In this document: positions 8,531 through 17,057 of the stretch, piece after piece | Numbering within the stretch: position 1 is the stretch's first letter | Layout of the letters: every line of letters starts with the position of its first letter | Source of the DNA: Oleispira sp963933055 | Lineage (GTDB): Bacteria; Pseudomonadota; Gammaproteobacteria; Pseudomonadales; Oceanobacteraceae | Length of the DNA: 37,438 nucleotides | Reading direction: 5' to 3' | NCBI GenBank assembly: GCA_963933055.1 | Contig: CAWVSY010000036.1 | Span: 1-37,438 of the forward strand | The notes under the pieces: model-generated | Databases searched by the model: none | What the model was told of the DNA's origin: nothing | What the model saw: only the letters and a program-made list of their open reading frames with translations | Position numbers and translations under genes: made by a program

Positions 8531-9913
8531 ATGTTTGATAGTTTAACCGACCGCCTGGGTGGTGCCTTAAAGAGCATTACTGGCCAGGCCAAGCTGACCG
8601 AAGAAAATATTAAAGACACGATGCGCGAAGTGCGTATGGCGTTATTGGAAGCCGATGTAGCTTTACCTGCGGTTAAAGCATTTACAGACCGCGTAAAAGA
8701 GCGCGCGATCGGTTCCGAGGTGATGACCAGCCTAAATCCAGGCCAGGCTTTCCTTAAAATTGTAAATGATGAATTGCGTGATGTGATGGGTGAGGCCAAC
8801 GAAGGTCTTAACCTAGCCGTTCAGCCACCTGCAATTATCTTGATGGCTGGTTTGCAGGGGGCGGGTAAAACCACCACTGCTGCAAAGCTGGCGCGCTTCT
8901 TAAAAGAGCGTGATAAGAAAAAAGTGATGATGGTATCTGCCGACGTTTATCGTCCTGCAGCGATCAAGCAGCTTGAAACGTTATCGACCGAAGTAGGGGC
9001 GTTATTCTTCCCTTCTGACGTAAGTCAAAAGCCCATTGATATTGCTAACGCCGCCATTCAAGCAGCAAAAACGCAATTTGCCGATGTATTGATTGTTGAT
9101 ACTGCTGGTCGACTAGCCATCGATGAAGAGATGATGGCTGAGATTAAAGATCTTCATGGTGCCATTTCTCCGCAAGAAACATTATTTGTTGTAGATGCCA
9201 TGACGGGTCAAGATGCGGCGAATACAGCTAAAGCCTTTAACGATGCCTTACCGCTTACCGGTGTGGTATTAACCAAAGCCGATGGTGATGCGCGTGGTGG
9301 TGCTGCGCTTTCTGTTCGTCACGTAACGGGCAAGCCGATTAAATTCATGGGGATGGGGGAGAAAACAGAGGCGTTAGAGCCTTTCCACCCAGATCGTGTT
9401 GCCTCACGTATTCTAGACTTGGGTGATATCATGACCCTTGTCGAAGAAGCTGAGCGCAAAATCGACAAGAAAAAAGCGGATAAACTGACCCAAAAATTAA
9501 AAGCCGGTAAAGGTTTTGATTTAGAAGACTTCCGTGATCAGCTTCGACAGATGAATAACATGGGCGGGATTACCTCTATGTTAGATAAGCTTCCAGGTAT
9601 GAGCGGCATGGCTAACATGGCGAAGCAAACCGATGCAGCCGAAAGCCAGTTCAAGCAAATGGATTCTATTATCTGTTCAATGACTCCGATGGAACGTCAT
9701 TTCCCCGATAAAATTAACGGCTCGCGTAAGAAACGTATTGCACGGGGTTCCGGTACTCAGATTCAAGACATTAATCGATTGTTGAAGCAGCACAAGCAGA
9801 TGCAAAAGATGATGAAGAAGATGACAGCCAAAGGCGGCATGAAAAAAATGATGCGCGCTATGGGTGGAATGACAGGCGCTGGTGGCGGCGGTATGCCTCC
9901 AATGATGCGTTAA
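8531..9913 (+). CDS. ffh: Signal recognition particle GTPase Ffh
   Basis: A 460-aa SRP54-type GTPase that binds 4.5S RNA and the signal sequences of nascent inner-membrane proteins, then docks with FtsY. Domains in order: N domain (1-85), G domain with P-loop GLQGAGKTT at about 107-115, DTAGR at about 190, and TKADGDARGG at about 248, and the M domain from about 330. The M domain holds the RNA-binding stretch RIARGSGTQIQDINRLLKQ and the Met-rich tail (MQKMMKKMTAKGGMKKMMRA) that ends GGGGMPPMMR. Length is normal. The rpsP-rimM-trmD-rplS genes that often follow ffh are not here; an unknown membrane protein comes next, after a terminator. Confidence 0.98.
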   Translation: MFDSLTDRLGGALKSITGQAKLTEENIKDTMREVRMALLEADVALPAVKAFTDRVKERAIGSEVMTSLNPGQAFLKIVNDELRDVMGEANEGLNLAVQPPAIILMAGLQGAGKTTTAAKLARFLKERDKKKVMMVSADVYRPAAIKQLETLSTEVGALFFPSDVSQKPIDIANAAIQAAKTQFADVLIVDTAGRLAIDEEMMAEIKDLHGAISPQETLFVVDAMTGQDAANTAKAFNDALPLTGVVLTKADGDARGGAALSVRHVTGKPIKFMGMGEKTEALEPFHPDRVASRILDLGDIMTLVEEAERKIDKKKADKLTQKLKAGKGFDLEDFRDQLRQMNNMGGITSMLDKLPGMSGMANMAKQTDAAESQFKQMDSIICSMTPMERHFPDKINGSRKKRIARGSGTQIQDINRLLKQHKQMQKMMKKMTAKGGMKKMMRAMGGMTGAGGGGMPPMMR

Positions 9914-9957
9914 TAATAGACATTGATTTGTCTATAAACTAACCGCTAAATAAGAAG

Positions 9958-9992
9958 CGACTTATATTATTCAATATGGGTCGTTTTTTTTT
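9958..9992 (+). terminator. Terminator of ffh
   Basis: Hairpin with outer arms CGAC (9958-9961) and GTCG (9980-9983), an inner ATAT/ATAT pairing across two G-U pairs, followed by nine T. It lies about 45 bp after the ffh stop codon. The rest of the roughly 295-bp gap to the next gene is AT-rich and holds nothing I can name. Confidence 0.75.
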
Positions 9993-10208
9993 GCTTAAAA
10001 AATTTTTATCCTATACAGCAGATGAGTTTGCTTAATATTAGATTGCTTGTAATATCGCTGGCTCAGTTTCGTTGATAATGTTGTTATCTTTGCTAGACTT
10101 GCTCTGAAATATGATAAAGAATGCAAAAAAATTAAGACGACCTAGCACTTGTGGGCCCGTTTTATAAAAATGTTAATGCCGGTAGAAATTTTAAGATAAG
10201 GAAACGAA

Positions 10209-12134
10209 ATGGCTTTTGATTATGGCTCGATTAATCTGGGCGTAAAAAATCCGTTCAAAATAGAAGGGACTCTCTCTGCGATTAGAGGCTCAATCATATT
10301 AATAATAGGATTGTATTTATTAATTTCAGCGGCTGGAGAAGTAAAAACAGATCCTGTTACTGGCTGGATCTTGATGGTGTTTGGCATTGTTATTCTGGGT
10401 ACAGGCCTTAAAAATGCTGGTCAGGGTATTTATGCAACGTTGAGATATTTTGTCGGCCGCAGCCACCCAGCATCACTTGCGCGAAATAAAAGTGGATCAG
10501 AAAGTTCAAGTTCTGCCAGTGAGGCTGGTTATACGGCGTATACTGATAAGCAATTAGAAGAAATGCTTATGGGTCGTAAAAACATCACCTTTACTGAGCC
10601 TCAAGGTTTTCTATCGCGTTTGCTTCATACATTAATTCCTAAACTGTTATTTGTCCCTTATCCTATTCGTAATCTTGCCCAACGTTTATTTGGTGCTTGG
10701 GTTGCTACTGTGGTTGCCTTGATTTCTTATGCACTTGTTGCTTTTGTTTCTATTATGGGGTTTGCAGGTGACGCGGGTGAATTAGCGTTCCCCGTTTATT
10801 CTATTTTTTTATTGCTGTATTTATTGATCTCTTGGCGTTCTGCTAGCCGACCTGTTGAGCGAGATGCTCAAAAAACGGTTGAAAGTCTTGGTATGGGGTC
10901 ACTCGTTAAAATCATTACCTTGTCGTTGATTATGCCCGTTGTGGTAGGGCTTGCTGCATCTTGGATTATGGCACAGCTGGATATATCAAAAGTGGATGTT
11001 GATGCTTATATTGCGGGTCTGCCTTCTTTATACGTGAGCTTGTATTTACTGGGTTTATTATTGTTGGCTGTAAGTGCCAGTGCTCTGATTTTTATTATGC
11101 TGCAGAAACGTTTGCGATACGCAGAACCTGCCGCTGAAGTTTCAGAATTAAGAGAAAATTGGCAGGCTTCTATTCATCCTAATGAAGTATTCATTAACTT
11201 AGATAACTTAGTAATGGCAAATCGTCGTTATAAAGAAGTGCCGAACCGGGTATATCGTGAAATAGATCCAACGCTTGTTGAACAATCCGATGGCAAAGGC
11301 TCTTTTAATGGTGAACTTATTCAGGAAGTTCAACCCGTTATTAAACCTATGGATCTTGGGCCTTTGTTTGGCAAGGTGCGCTTACTTTCTTTAGCGCTTG
11401 GTAATGTACTATTTGTAGTGGCCGCTTGTTTAATTATGGCATTTGCTTATGGTGTGATTGATGTTTATGCATTTTTTCAAAGTATTAATTATGCCAGTAT
11501 TGAAAGCTTTGCTGCTTCCGAAGCTTCAGTATTAGAAGGTGCTGGAATTCTTGTTGCTGCGCTGCATTTCTTATTAATAGGATTTTTGATTAAAAGCTTT
11601 GCTCAGTTATTAAGTAATAGTGCGCATTTATTTTTTGCTGAGATGCAATTTGAATCGTTATTAGTCTACTTTAAATGCGAAGGTACTTTTAATGAGTCTA
11701 AGCTTTCTACCGGCATGAGTATTTATGACAGTACGCGTTCAGAAAATACTGTTGTGCGCAGCAGTATTACGCCGTGGGTAGTTGTATCGCGTCTGACCAC
11801 CAGTATATTTGCAGCAACGGGTATTAGAAATTTGGAGTACCCAAGACATATTATGAGCTTAAATAAAGATGATAGAGAATTGTCTTCTATTAAAGAGGAT
11901 GTAATCAGTTTCTTAAATGATAGAGAGTCTATTGCTTCGATTACTAATGAGCGTGATTTAGGTAATGCATCGCAGATGCATCAGTTGAATCAACAAACCC
12001 GTTCAACGTCAGAGCCTTATGCGATAGAAAATACTGAGGCAGAAGAAGCGGCTGGCTACTTAAGAAATGAAGAATCTGTTAATACGGATTCTGATTCTTC
12101 GAGTGTAGATTCTGATTCTATTGAAGAGCGTTAA
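10209..12134 (+). CDS. Unrecognised 641-aa multispanning membrane protein
   Basis: I do not recognise this protein. It has two hydrophobic helices near the N-terminus (residues about 27-45 and 52-72, SIILIIGLYLLISAAGEVKT then GWILMVFGIVILGTGL), a serine-rich polar loop (ESSSSASEAGYTAYTDKQ), further helices at about 165-190, 195-212, 237-257 and 275-300, a polar central domain (310-390), two more helices at about 395-420 and 445-470, and a long soluble C-terminal part that ends in a Ser/Asp/Glu tail (NTDSDSSSVDSDSIEER). The PFKIEG and LGTGLKNAGQGIYATLRYFVG stretches look conserved. A ribosome site (ATAAGGAAACG) sits before the ATG. The gene is monocistronic between two terminators. Possible roles such as envelope scaffold or channel are guesses. 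Confidence 0.85.
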   Translation: MAFDYGSINLGVKNPFKIEGTLSAIRGSIILIIGLYLLISAAGEVKTDPVTGWILMVFGIVILGTGLKNAGQGIYATLRYFVGRSHPASLARNKSGSESSSSASEAGYTAYTDKQLEEMLMGRKNITFTEPQGFLSRLLHTLIPKLLFVPYPIRNLAQRLFGAWVATVVALISYALVAFVSIMGFAGDAGELAFPVYSIFLLLYLLISWRSASRPVERDAQKTVESLGMGSLVKIITLSLIMPVVVGLAASWIMAQLDISKVDVDAYIAGLPSLYVSLYLLGLLLLAVSASALIFIMLQKRLRYAEPAAEVSELRENWQASIHPNEVFINLDNLVMANRRYKEVPNRVYREIDPTLVEQSDGKGSFNGELIQEVQPVIKPMDLGPLFGKVRLLSLALGNVLFVVAACLIMAFAYGVIDVYAFFQSINYASIESFAASEASVLEGAGILVAALHFLLIGFLIKSFAQLLSNSAHLFFAEMQFESLLVYFKCEGTFNESKLSTGMSIYDSTRSENTVVRSSITPWVVVSRLTTSIFAATGIRNLEYPRHIMSLNKDDRELSSIKEDVISFLNDRESIASITNERDLGNASQMHQLNQQTRSTSEPYAIENTEAEEAAGYLRNEESVNTDSDSSSVDSDSIEER

Positions 12135-12174
12135 CATTCGAACCTTAATAAAGATTAAAATGTAATGTTTAATT

Positions 12175-12213
12175 AAAAACGACTTTTTCCGCTAAGGTAA
12201 AAGTCGTTTTTTT
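12175..12213. terminator. Bidirectional terminator between convergent genes
   Basis: Perfect 13-bp inverted repeat (AAAAACGACTTTT at 12175-12187, AAAAGTCGTTTTT at 12199-12211), with T-runs on both strands. It serves the 641-aa membrane protein gene (plus) and the fatty acid hydroxylase gene (minus), which converge here. Confidence 0.9.
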
Positions 12214-12233
12214 AAATATCTTAAAAAGAAATT

Positions 12234-13094
12234 TCAATCTTGCTTTCCATACTTTTCAGTCACCCATTCAGGGTGTTTGTACAGAATTCTTAAATCTTTG
12301 TACTTCCATAAATCTTTAAAAATCGATACCAGTTCATAAACCTGAATGTAAAAAGGATTCAGTGGTTTAGCTGGCATACGGGTTACCCCGTATTTGACTT
12401 TACCTGCTTCACGCTCGTCACGAAAGGTACCAAATAACTTATCCCAAATAATAAATACACCGCCAAAGTTACGATCGATTTGAGCAGGGTTACTGCCATG
12501 ATGAACTCGGTGGTGGGATGGTGTATTGAATATTTTTTCGAACCAGCCCAAACGGCCAATCGCTTCTGTATGGCAGAAAAACTGATAGAGCAAGTTGGTT
12601 TCAATGGCGATTAAAATCCAATCTTTATCAAAACCAATGAGTGATAGTGGAACCCACATTAATAACCAATTTCCGTTCAGTGCATTCAAAAAGTTTTGAC
12701 GGAGCGCGGTTGAAAGATTCATATGTTCAGACGAATGGTGCGTAACGTGGGTTGCCCAAAACCATCGGAACTTATGCATCGCCAAATGATTGAAGTACAT
12801 GCATAGATCGGCAAGTACAAATAATATGGCAAAGGCCCAAATAGAAGGTTCGGGGTTCCAGCCAAAACCATACGGATTGATCATGTCTGAAAAAGCCGTA
12901 ATGAATAGGGCGATAGCAATACCATCAACAATTTTATAAGAAGCGCCTGTGGTTAAATTGGCAAGAGTTTCGCCAAAACGGTAGTTGGTATCACCTGTTT
13001 TGCGGTGCAGGTACCAAGCTTCAAAAACCATCATGGCCATGAAAACGACCCCTGCGGCTAGAATGAAGCCAACTGCACGTATTAAATCTTCCAT
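12234..13094 (-). CDS. Sterol desaturase / fatty acid hydroxylase family membrane protein
   Basis: A 286-aa integral membrane di-iron enzyme of the fatty acid hydroxylase superfamily. The three histidine clusters are visible: HLAMHKFRWFW (HxxxH), THVTHHSSEHMN (HxxHH) at about 116-124, and HRVHHGSNP (HxxHH) at about 195-200, with the closing DRNFGGVFIIWDKLFGTF typical of the family. Four or more hydrophobic helices surround them. These enzymes use O2 and electrons to hydroxylate or desaturate lipids; the substrate here is not evident. It is divergent from an AraC-family regulator gene across 195 bp with direct repeats, so control by that regulator is likely. It has its own terminator. Confidence 0.9.
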   Translation of the reverse strand: MEDLIRAVGFILAAGVVFMAMMVFEAWYLHRKTGDTNYRFGETLANLTTGASYKIVDGIAIALFITAFSDMINPYGFGWNPEPSIWAFAILFVLADLCMYFNHLAMHKFRWFWATHVTHHSSEHMNLSTALRQNFLNALNGNWLLMWVPLSLIGFDKDWILIAIETNLLYQFFCHTEAIGRLGWFEKIFNTPSHHRVHHGSNPAQIDRNFGGVFIIWDKLFGTFRDEREAGKVKYGVTRMPAKPLNPFYIQVYELVSIFKDLWKYKDLRILYKHPEWVTEKYGKQD

Positions 13095-13143
13095 TTATCT
13101 CTCCGGCGTTTACTTAAATTTTTATAATTATTGTTCAATCGAC

Positions 13144-13227
13144 TTTGCTGAATCATTTTGCTGAATCTTAGTATCTCTGGGTACTAAGGATAAATATTGA
13201 CATTTCGAAGTTCATTTTTGACATTTC
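13144..13227. promoter_or_regulatory. Two pairs of direct repeats in the hydroxylase / AraC divergent promoter
   Basis: Between the divergent genes there are two exact direct repeats. TTTGCTGAATC occurs at 13144-13154 and 13157-13167 (13-bp period). TTGACATTTC occurs at 13197-13206 and 13218-13227 (21-bp period, two helical turns). A 21-bp direct repeat is the usual arrangement for AraC-family half-sites, so the second pair is the better operator candidate; the first copy also resembles a -35 box. Binding is inferred. Confidence 0.55.
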
Positions 13228-13289
13228 CCGCCAGTAGGGCAATAGTACAGTCTTAAAGAGCAATACTTCGCCTAATTTGAGAAAGACGT

Positions 13290-14306
13290 ATGTTAGTGAA
13301 TTTTAATGTCGCTGGAGATTTGGCGAATCTGTTATTGAGTTATCTGGATGGCAATCCGCTGGCAGATAATGAAACCGAAATTGCGGCTCTACGAACCAAG
13401 CTCTCTCACTATAATGCTAATTCTCGCATGCCATTCACGGATTGGTGGCACGCTTTAGAGGTTATTGCTCGCATCTACCAAAAACCCTACGTCGGTTTGG
13501 AAGTGGGCACTTACATACAGCCCAGTCATTGTGGTGTTTTGGGCTATCTAAGCTTGTCGTGTGAATACCTAGCAGAAGCACTGCAGCGATTTGAACGTTT
13601 TCAGCGACTGCTATATGAAGGTAATGAAGCTTTTACTCAGGTTGAAGGCGATTTCATTACTTTTTCTTGGCCTTTTGATTATGGCTATTCTACTCGAGAG
13701 TCGGACGAAACATTAATTTCTAGCCTGCTTGCTTATATAAAATTGTTAGTAGGGGATGAAGGATTAAGGCCAATCAATATAGGCTTTGTTCATGCAAAAC
13801 CGGTTAATAGAGCGGCATATGCAAAAATATTAGGCTGCGATGTAAGATTCGAGTGCAAAAATACTCATATTACTTTTCCTATTGCAATGCTTGCATTAAA
13901 AGTTAAGCAAGCGGATCCCGCACTGCGCGCTTTATTAGATCAGCAAGCCCATGCGTTATTAGATGTTTTGCCAAATGGTGATCATTTTGAGCAGCAATTT
14001 TATAAGTATGTTCTGCGTTCGATGCAAGATGGCAAACCAACCATAGAAGAAGTAGCACGCTATATGGCAATGTCATCACGAACTTTGCATCGCCGCCTTG
14101 AAGAACGACAGTTGATATTCAAACAATTATTACAAAAAACTCGGCAGCAATTAGCGCAACAGTATTTAAAAGAAGGGCGCTTAACTTTGTCAGAAATTGC
14201 CTTGTTACTAGGATACTCAGAGCAGAGTGCATTCACTCGCGCCTTTAAAGTATGGCTAGGTGAAACCCCTTTGCGCTTTCAAAAACGTATGCTGAAAGAA
14301 AGTTAA
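13290..14306 (+). CDS. AraC-family transcriptional regulator (OruR/ArgR-like)
   Basis: A 338-aa regulator with the layout of the OruR/ArgR type of the AraC family: an N-terminal arabinose-binding-like sensing domain (about 15-205; includes HCGVLGYLSLSCEYLAEALQ) and a C-terminal pair of helix-turn-helix motifs from about 240 to the end. The first HTH is in PTIEEVARYMAMSSRTLHRR and the second in LTLSEIALLLGYSEQSAFTR, followed by the family closing AFKVWLGETPLRFQ. Members often regulate lipid, alkane or amino acid catabolism and sense small molecules. The divergent fatty acid hydroxylase gene is the obvious target. The start codon was taken as ATG at 13290 because the N-terminal MLVNFNVAGDL reads well; there is only a weak ribosome site. 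Confidence 0.9.
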   Translation: MLVNFNVAGDLANLLLSYLDGNPLADNETEIAALRTKLSHYNANSRMPFTDWWHALEVIARIYQKPYVGLEVGTYIQPSHCGVLGYLSLSCEYLAEALQRFERFQRLLYEGNEAFTQVEGDFITFSWPFDYGYSTRESDETLISSLLAYIKLLVGDEGLRPINIGFVHAKPVNRAAYAKILGCDVRFECKNTHITFPIAMLALKVKQADPALRALLDQQAHALLDVLPNGDHFEQQFYKYVLRSMQDGKPTIEEVARYMAMSSRTLHRRLEERQLIFKQLLQKTRQQLAQQYLKEGRLTLSEIALLLGYSEQSAFTRAFKVWLGETPLRFQKRMLKES

Positions 14307-14364
14307 CTAAATTAATAGTTTATAGCGCTATATAAGGCTTTCGGGTCTTTACACTTAACAGTCT

Positions 14365-14452
14365 GAGGGGTAACCTCCTACGTCTAAATTTTTGTGTTGT
14401 TGCTTTAATAAGTAACAAATTTGCACGTCACGTGGCCTTTGGTAGGGGCCAC
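14365..14452 (+). promoter_or_regulatory. thrS leader with two GGU-loop hairpins, probable translational operator
   Basis: Two stem-loops precede thrS. The first is GAGG/CCTC (14365-14368, 14374-14377) around loop GGTAA. The second has GTGGCC (14432-14437) and GGCCAC (14447-14452); adding one T-G pair leaves a 7-nt loop, TTGGTAG. The E. coli tRNA-Thr(GGU) anticodon loop reads TTGGTAA, so the hairpin closely imitates that anticodon arm. It ends 20 nt before the thrS ATG and 8 nt before the AAGGA ribosome site. In E. coli ThrRS represses its own translation by binding such an anticodon-like operator. Autorepression here is therefore likely but inferred. Confidence 0.65.
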
Positions 14453-14472
14453 CACTGTGAAAGGATAGTTTA

Positions 14473-16401
14473 ATGCCTGTAATTACCCTCCCTGATGGCT
14501 CCAAACGCGAGTTTGATCATGCTGTAACATTGATGCAAGTAGCTGAAGATATCGGACCTGGCCTTGCGAAAGCAACCGTCTGTGGTCGAATCAATGGCGA
14601 ATTAGTTGATGCTTGCGAACTGATTGAGCACGACTCAGACATCTCTTTAATCACGGGTCGTGATGCTGAAGGTCTAGAAGTGATTCGTCACTCTTTTGCC
14701 CACCTTATTGGTCACGCCGTTAAGCAGCTTCATCCAACGGCAAAAATGGCCATCGGTCCTGTGATCGAAGATGGTTATTATTACGACATCGAATATGAAC
14801 GTCCTTTCACACCAGAAGATTTGACTGCGATTGAAAAACGCATGAAAGAACTGGTTAAAAAAGATTATCTCGTTAATAAAGTAATGACGCCTATAAAAGA
14901 TGCGCGTCGTATTTTTGTTGATCGCGAAGAAGATTACAAAGTTGAATTGATCGACGACCTTATTACTAAGGGTGAAACAGCGGTTGGCTTGTATCATCAC
15001 GAAGAATATATCGACATGTGTCGTGGTCCACACGTTCCTAGTACTAAAAGTATGCGTATCTTTAAATTGATGCGTGTCTCCGGTGCTTATTGGCGTGGTG
15101 ATTCTCAGAATAAGCAGCTACAGCGTATTTACGGTACGGCTTGGAACGATAAAAAGGACATGAAAGCGTATGTTCATCGTTTAGAGGAAGCTGAGAAACG
15201 TGATCACCGTAAGCTGGCTAAGCAATTGGATCTTTTCCACCTGCAAGAAGAAGCGCCAGGTATGGTTTTCTGGCATCCAAACGGTTGGACTATTTACCAA
15301 GCGCTTGAGCAATACATGCGTAAAGTTCAAAACGATGCTGGCTATCAAGAAATTAAGACACCTCAGGTTGTAGATCGCGCCTTGTGGGAAAAGTCTGGGC
15401 ACTGGGAACATTATTCTGATGGTATGTTTGTTACCGAATCAGAAAAGCGTACTTATGCCGTAAAACCAATGAACTGTCCTTGTCACATTCAAGTCTTTAA
15501 TCAAGGCTTGAAGAGTTACCGTGACTTGCCATTACGCTTGGCTGAGTTTGGTTGTTGTCACCGTAATGAACCATCGGGCGCATTGCACGGCATTATGCGC
15601 GTACGTGGTTTCACTCAAGATGACGCACACATTTTCGCCAGAGAAGATCAGATCCGCCAAGAAGCGATTGATTTTATTAAGCTGACACTTGATGTGTATA
15701 AGGATTTTGGTTTCGACAACGTCGAAATGAAGTTGTCGACTCGTCCAGAAGGTCGTATCGGTGATGACGCTCAATGGGATGCAGCAGAAGCCGCATTAGA
15801 AGACGCCTTAAACGATGCGGGTCTTGATTGGGAATTACAGCCAGGCGAAGGTGCTTTTTATGGACCTAAGATTGAATTCTCATTACGCGATTGTTTAAAT
15901 CGTGTCTGGCAGTGCGGTACGATTCAGTTAGACTTTATGTTGCCTGAGAGATTGGGTGCCCAATATGTGGGTGAAGATAACGATCGTAAAACACCCGTAA
16001 TGTTGCATCGTGCAATTTTAGGATCTTTTGAGCGCTTTATCGGTATTTTGATTGAACACTATGCAGGGGCTTTCCCAGTTTGGTTAGCACCTAAACAGGT
16101 CGCGATTTTGAATATTACGGATAATCAGGGTGAATATTGTACTAAAATTGAAGAATCTTTGAAAAAAGATGATATTAGAGCCTCTGCAGACTTGAGAAAT
16201 GAGAAGATTGGCTTTAAAATTCGCGAGCATACTTTACACAAAGTACCTTATCTAATTGTGGTAGGGGATAAAGAAGTCGAATCCAACACGGTAGCAGTGC
16301 GTACTCGTAAAGGAGATGATCTAGGAACAATGACCCTAGACGCCTTTAAAGAGCTATTAGCGAAAGATATCGCCCGCCGCGGCCAAGTTGAAACGGAGTA
16401 A
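14473..16401 (+). CDS. thrS: Threonyl-tRNA synthetase
   Basis: A 642-aa class II synthetase that charges tRNA-Thr. Domains in order: TGS domain (1-62; MPVITLPDGSKREFDHAVT), N2 editing domain (about 70-225) with the HxxxH motif in HSFAHLIGHAVKQLHP and the downstream CRGPHVPST, catalytic core (about 240-535) with the zinc-ligand stretch KPMNCPCHIQVF, motif 2 in FGCCHRNEPSGALHGIMR and motif 3 around HRAILGSFERFIGILIEHY, and the anticodon-binding domain (540-642). Length equals that of E. coli ThrS. The start ATG has AAGGA eight bases upstream. It is the first gene of thrS-infC-rpmI-rplT; the infC reading frame resumes seven codon positions later in the same phase. Confidence 0.98.
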   Translation: MPVITLPDGSKREFDHAVTLMQVAEDIGPGLAKATVCGRINGELVDACELIEHDSDISLITGRDAEGLEVIRHSFAHLIGHAVKQLHPTAKMAIGPVIEDGYYYDIEYERPFTPEDLTAIEKRMKELVKKDYLVNKVMTPIKDARRIFVDREEDYKVELIDDLITKGETAVGLYHHEEYIDMCRGPHVPSTKSMRIFKLMRVSGAYWRGDSQNKQLQRIYGTAWNDKKDMKAYVHRLEEAEKRDHRKLAKQLDLFHLQEEAPGMVFWHPNGWTIYQALEQYMRKVQNDAGYQEIKTPQVVDRALWEKSGHWEHYSDGMFVTESEKRTYAVKPMNCPCHIQVFNQGLKSYRDLPLRLAEFGCCHRNEPSGALHGIMRVRGFTQDDAHIFAREDQIRQEAIDFIKLTLDVYKDFGFDNVEMKLSTRPEGRIGDDAQWDAAEAALEDALNDAGLDWELQPGEGAFYGPKIEFSLRDCLNRVWQCGTIQLDFMLPERLGAQYVGEDNDRKTPVMLHRAILGSFERFIGILIEHYAGAFPVWLAPKQVAILNITDNQGEYCTKIEESLKKDDIRASADLRNEKIGFKIREHTLHKVPYLIVVGDKEVESNTVAVRTRKGDDLGTMTLDAFKELLAKDIARRGQVETE

Positions 16402-16407
16402 TTTAAC

Positions 16408-16947
16408 ATCAGACGTGATAATAAACGTGGTGCTCGTGCTGAGCGCCCATCGATCAATGAAAATATTAAAGCAAAAGAAGTACGATTAATTAACGCAGAT
16501 GGCGAACAAGCCGGCGTTGTAAGTATTGAAGATGCTCTAGTAGCCGCTCAAGCAGCTGGCTTGGATTTGGTTCAGATTTCTGATGGCGATCCAATAGTCT
16601 GTAAAATTATGGACTATGGCCAAAAGCTATATGAAGAGAAAAAGCAGCGTAATGCTGCTAAGAAGAAGCAAGTACAGACTCAGGTTAAGGAAATTAAATT
16701 CCGTCCTGGGACTGAGGAAGGCGATTACCAGGTAAAACTACGCAACCTGGTTCGTTTCCTAGAGAACGGTGACAAAGCGAAGTGTTCTTTACGCTTCCGT
16801 GGTCGTGAGATGGCTCACCAACACCTTGGTATGCAGTTAATGTTGCGTCTTGAGAAAGATCTCGAGGCATATGGCACCGTTGAACAGCGTCCTAAGATGG
16901 AAGGCCGTCAAATGATTATGGTGCTTGCACCGGTCAAAAAGAAGTAG
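16408..16947 (+). CDS. infC: Translation initiation factor IF-3, AUC start codon
   Basis: IF3 binds the 30S subunit, checks the start codon and prevents early 50S joining. The first in-frame ATG, GTG or TTG would be the TTG at 16561, which would cut off 51 residues of conserved N-terminal domain. The frame reads on upstream as RRDNKRGARAERPSINENIK and VRLINADGEQAGVVS, which is normal IF3, back to the thrS stop TAA at 16399. Between them lie only TTT, AAC and ATC, so ATC at 16408 must be the start, with GGAG at 16395-16398 nine bases ahead. Product 179 aa, usual length, with the C-terminal domain VKEIKFRPGTEEGDYQVKLR and the closing EGRQMIMVLAPVKKK. AUU or AUC starts are known for infC and allow IF3 to repress itself by discriminating against the rare codon. 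Confidence 0.95.
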   Translation: MRRDNKRGARAERPSINENIKAKEVRLINADGEQAGVVSIEDALVAAQAAGLDLVQISDGDPIVCKIMDYGQKLYEEKKQRNAAKKKQVQTQVKEIKFRPGTEEGDYQVKLRNLVRFLENGDKAKCSLRFRGREMAHQHLGMQLMLRLEKDLEAYGTVEQRPKMEGRQMIMVLAPVKKK

Positions 16948-17057
16948 TTAGGTTTTCAAACGAACCGCTTTTCCCTAGCATTCGTAGCAATACGACGCTG
17001 GGGTTCTGTACGTTCTACCTGCTGCTGTTTATTAACAATGCGAAGTGGTAAATTAAA
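16948..17057 (+). promoter_or_regulatory. rpmI leader, possible L20-responsive region
   Basis: 110 bp between infC and rpmI. In E. coli L20 represses rpmI-rplT by binding RNA at this position. The sequence here can fold locally, but I cannot identify the L20 pseudoknot by eye, so this is a positional suggestion only. Confidence 0.25.
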
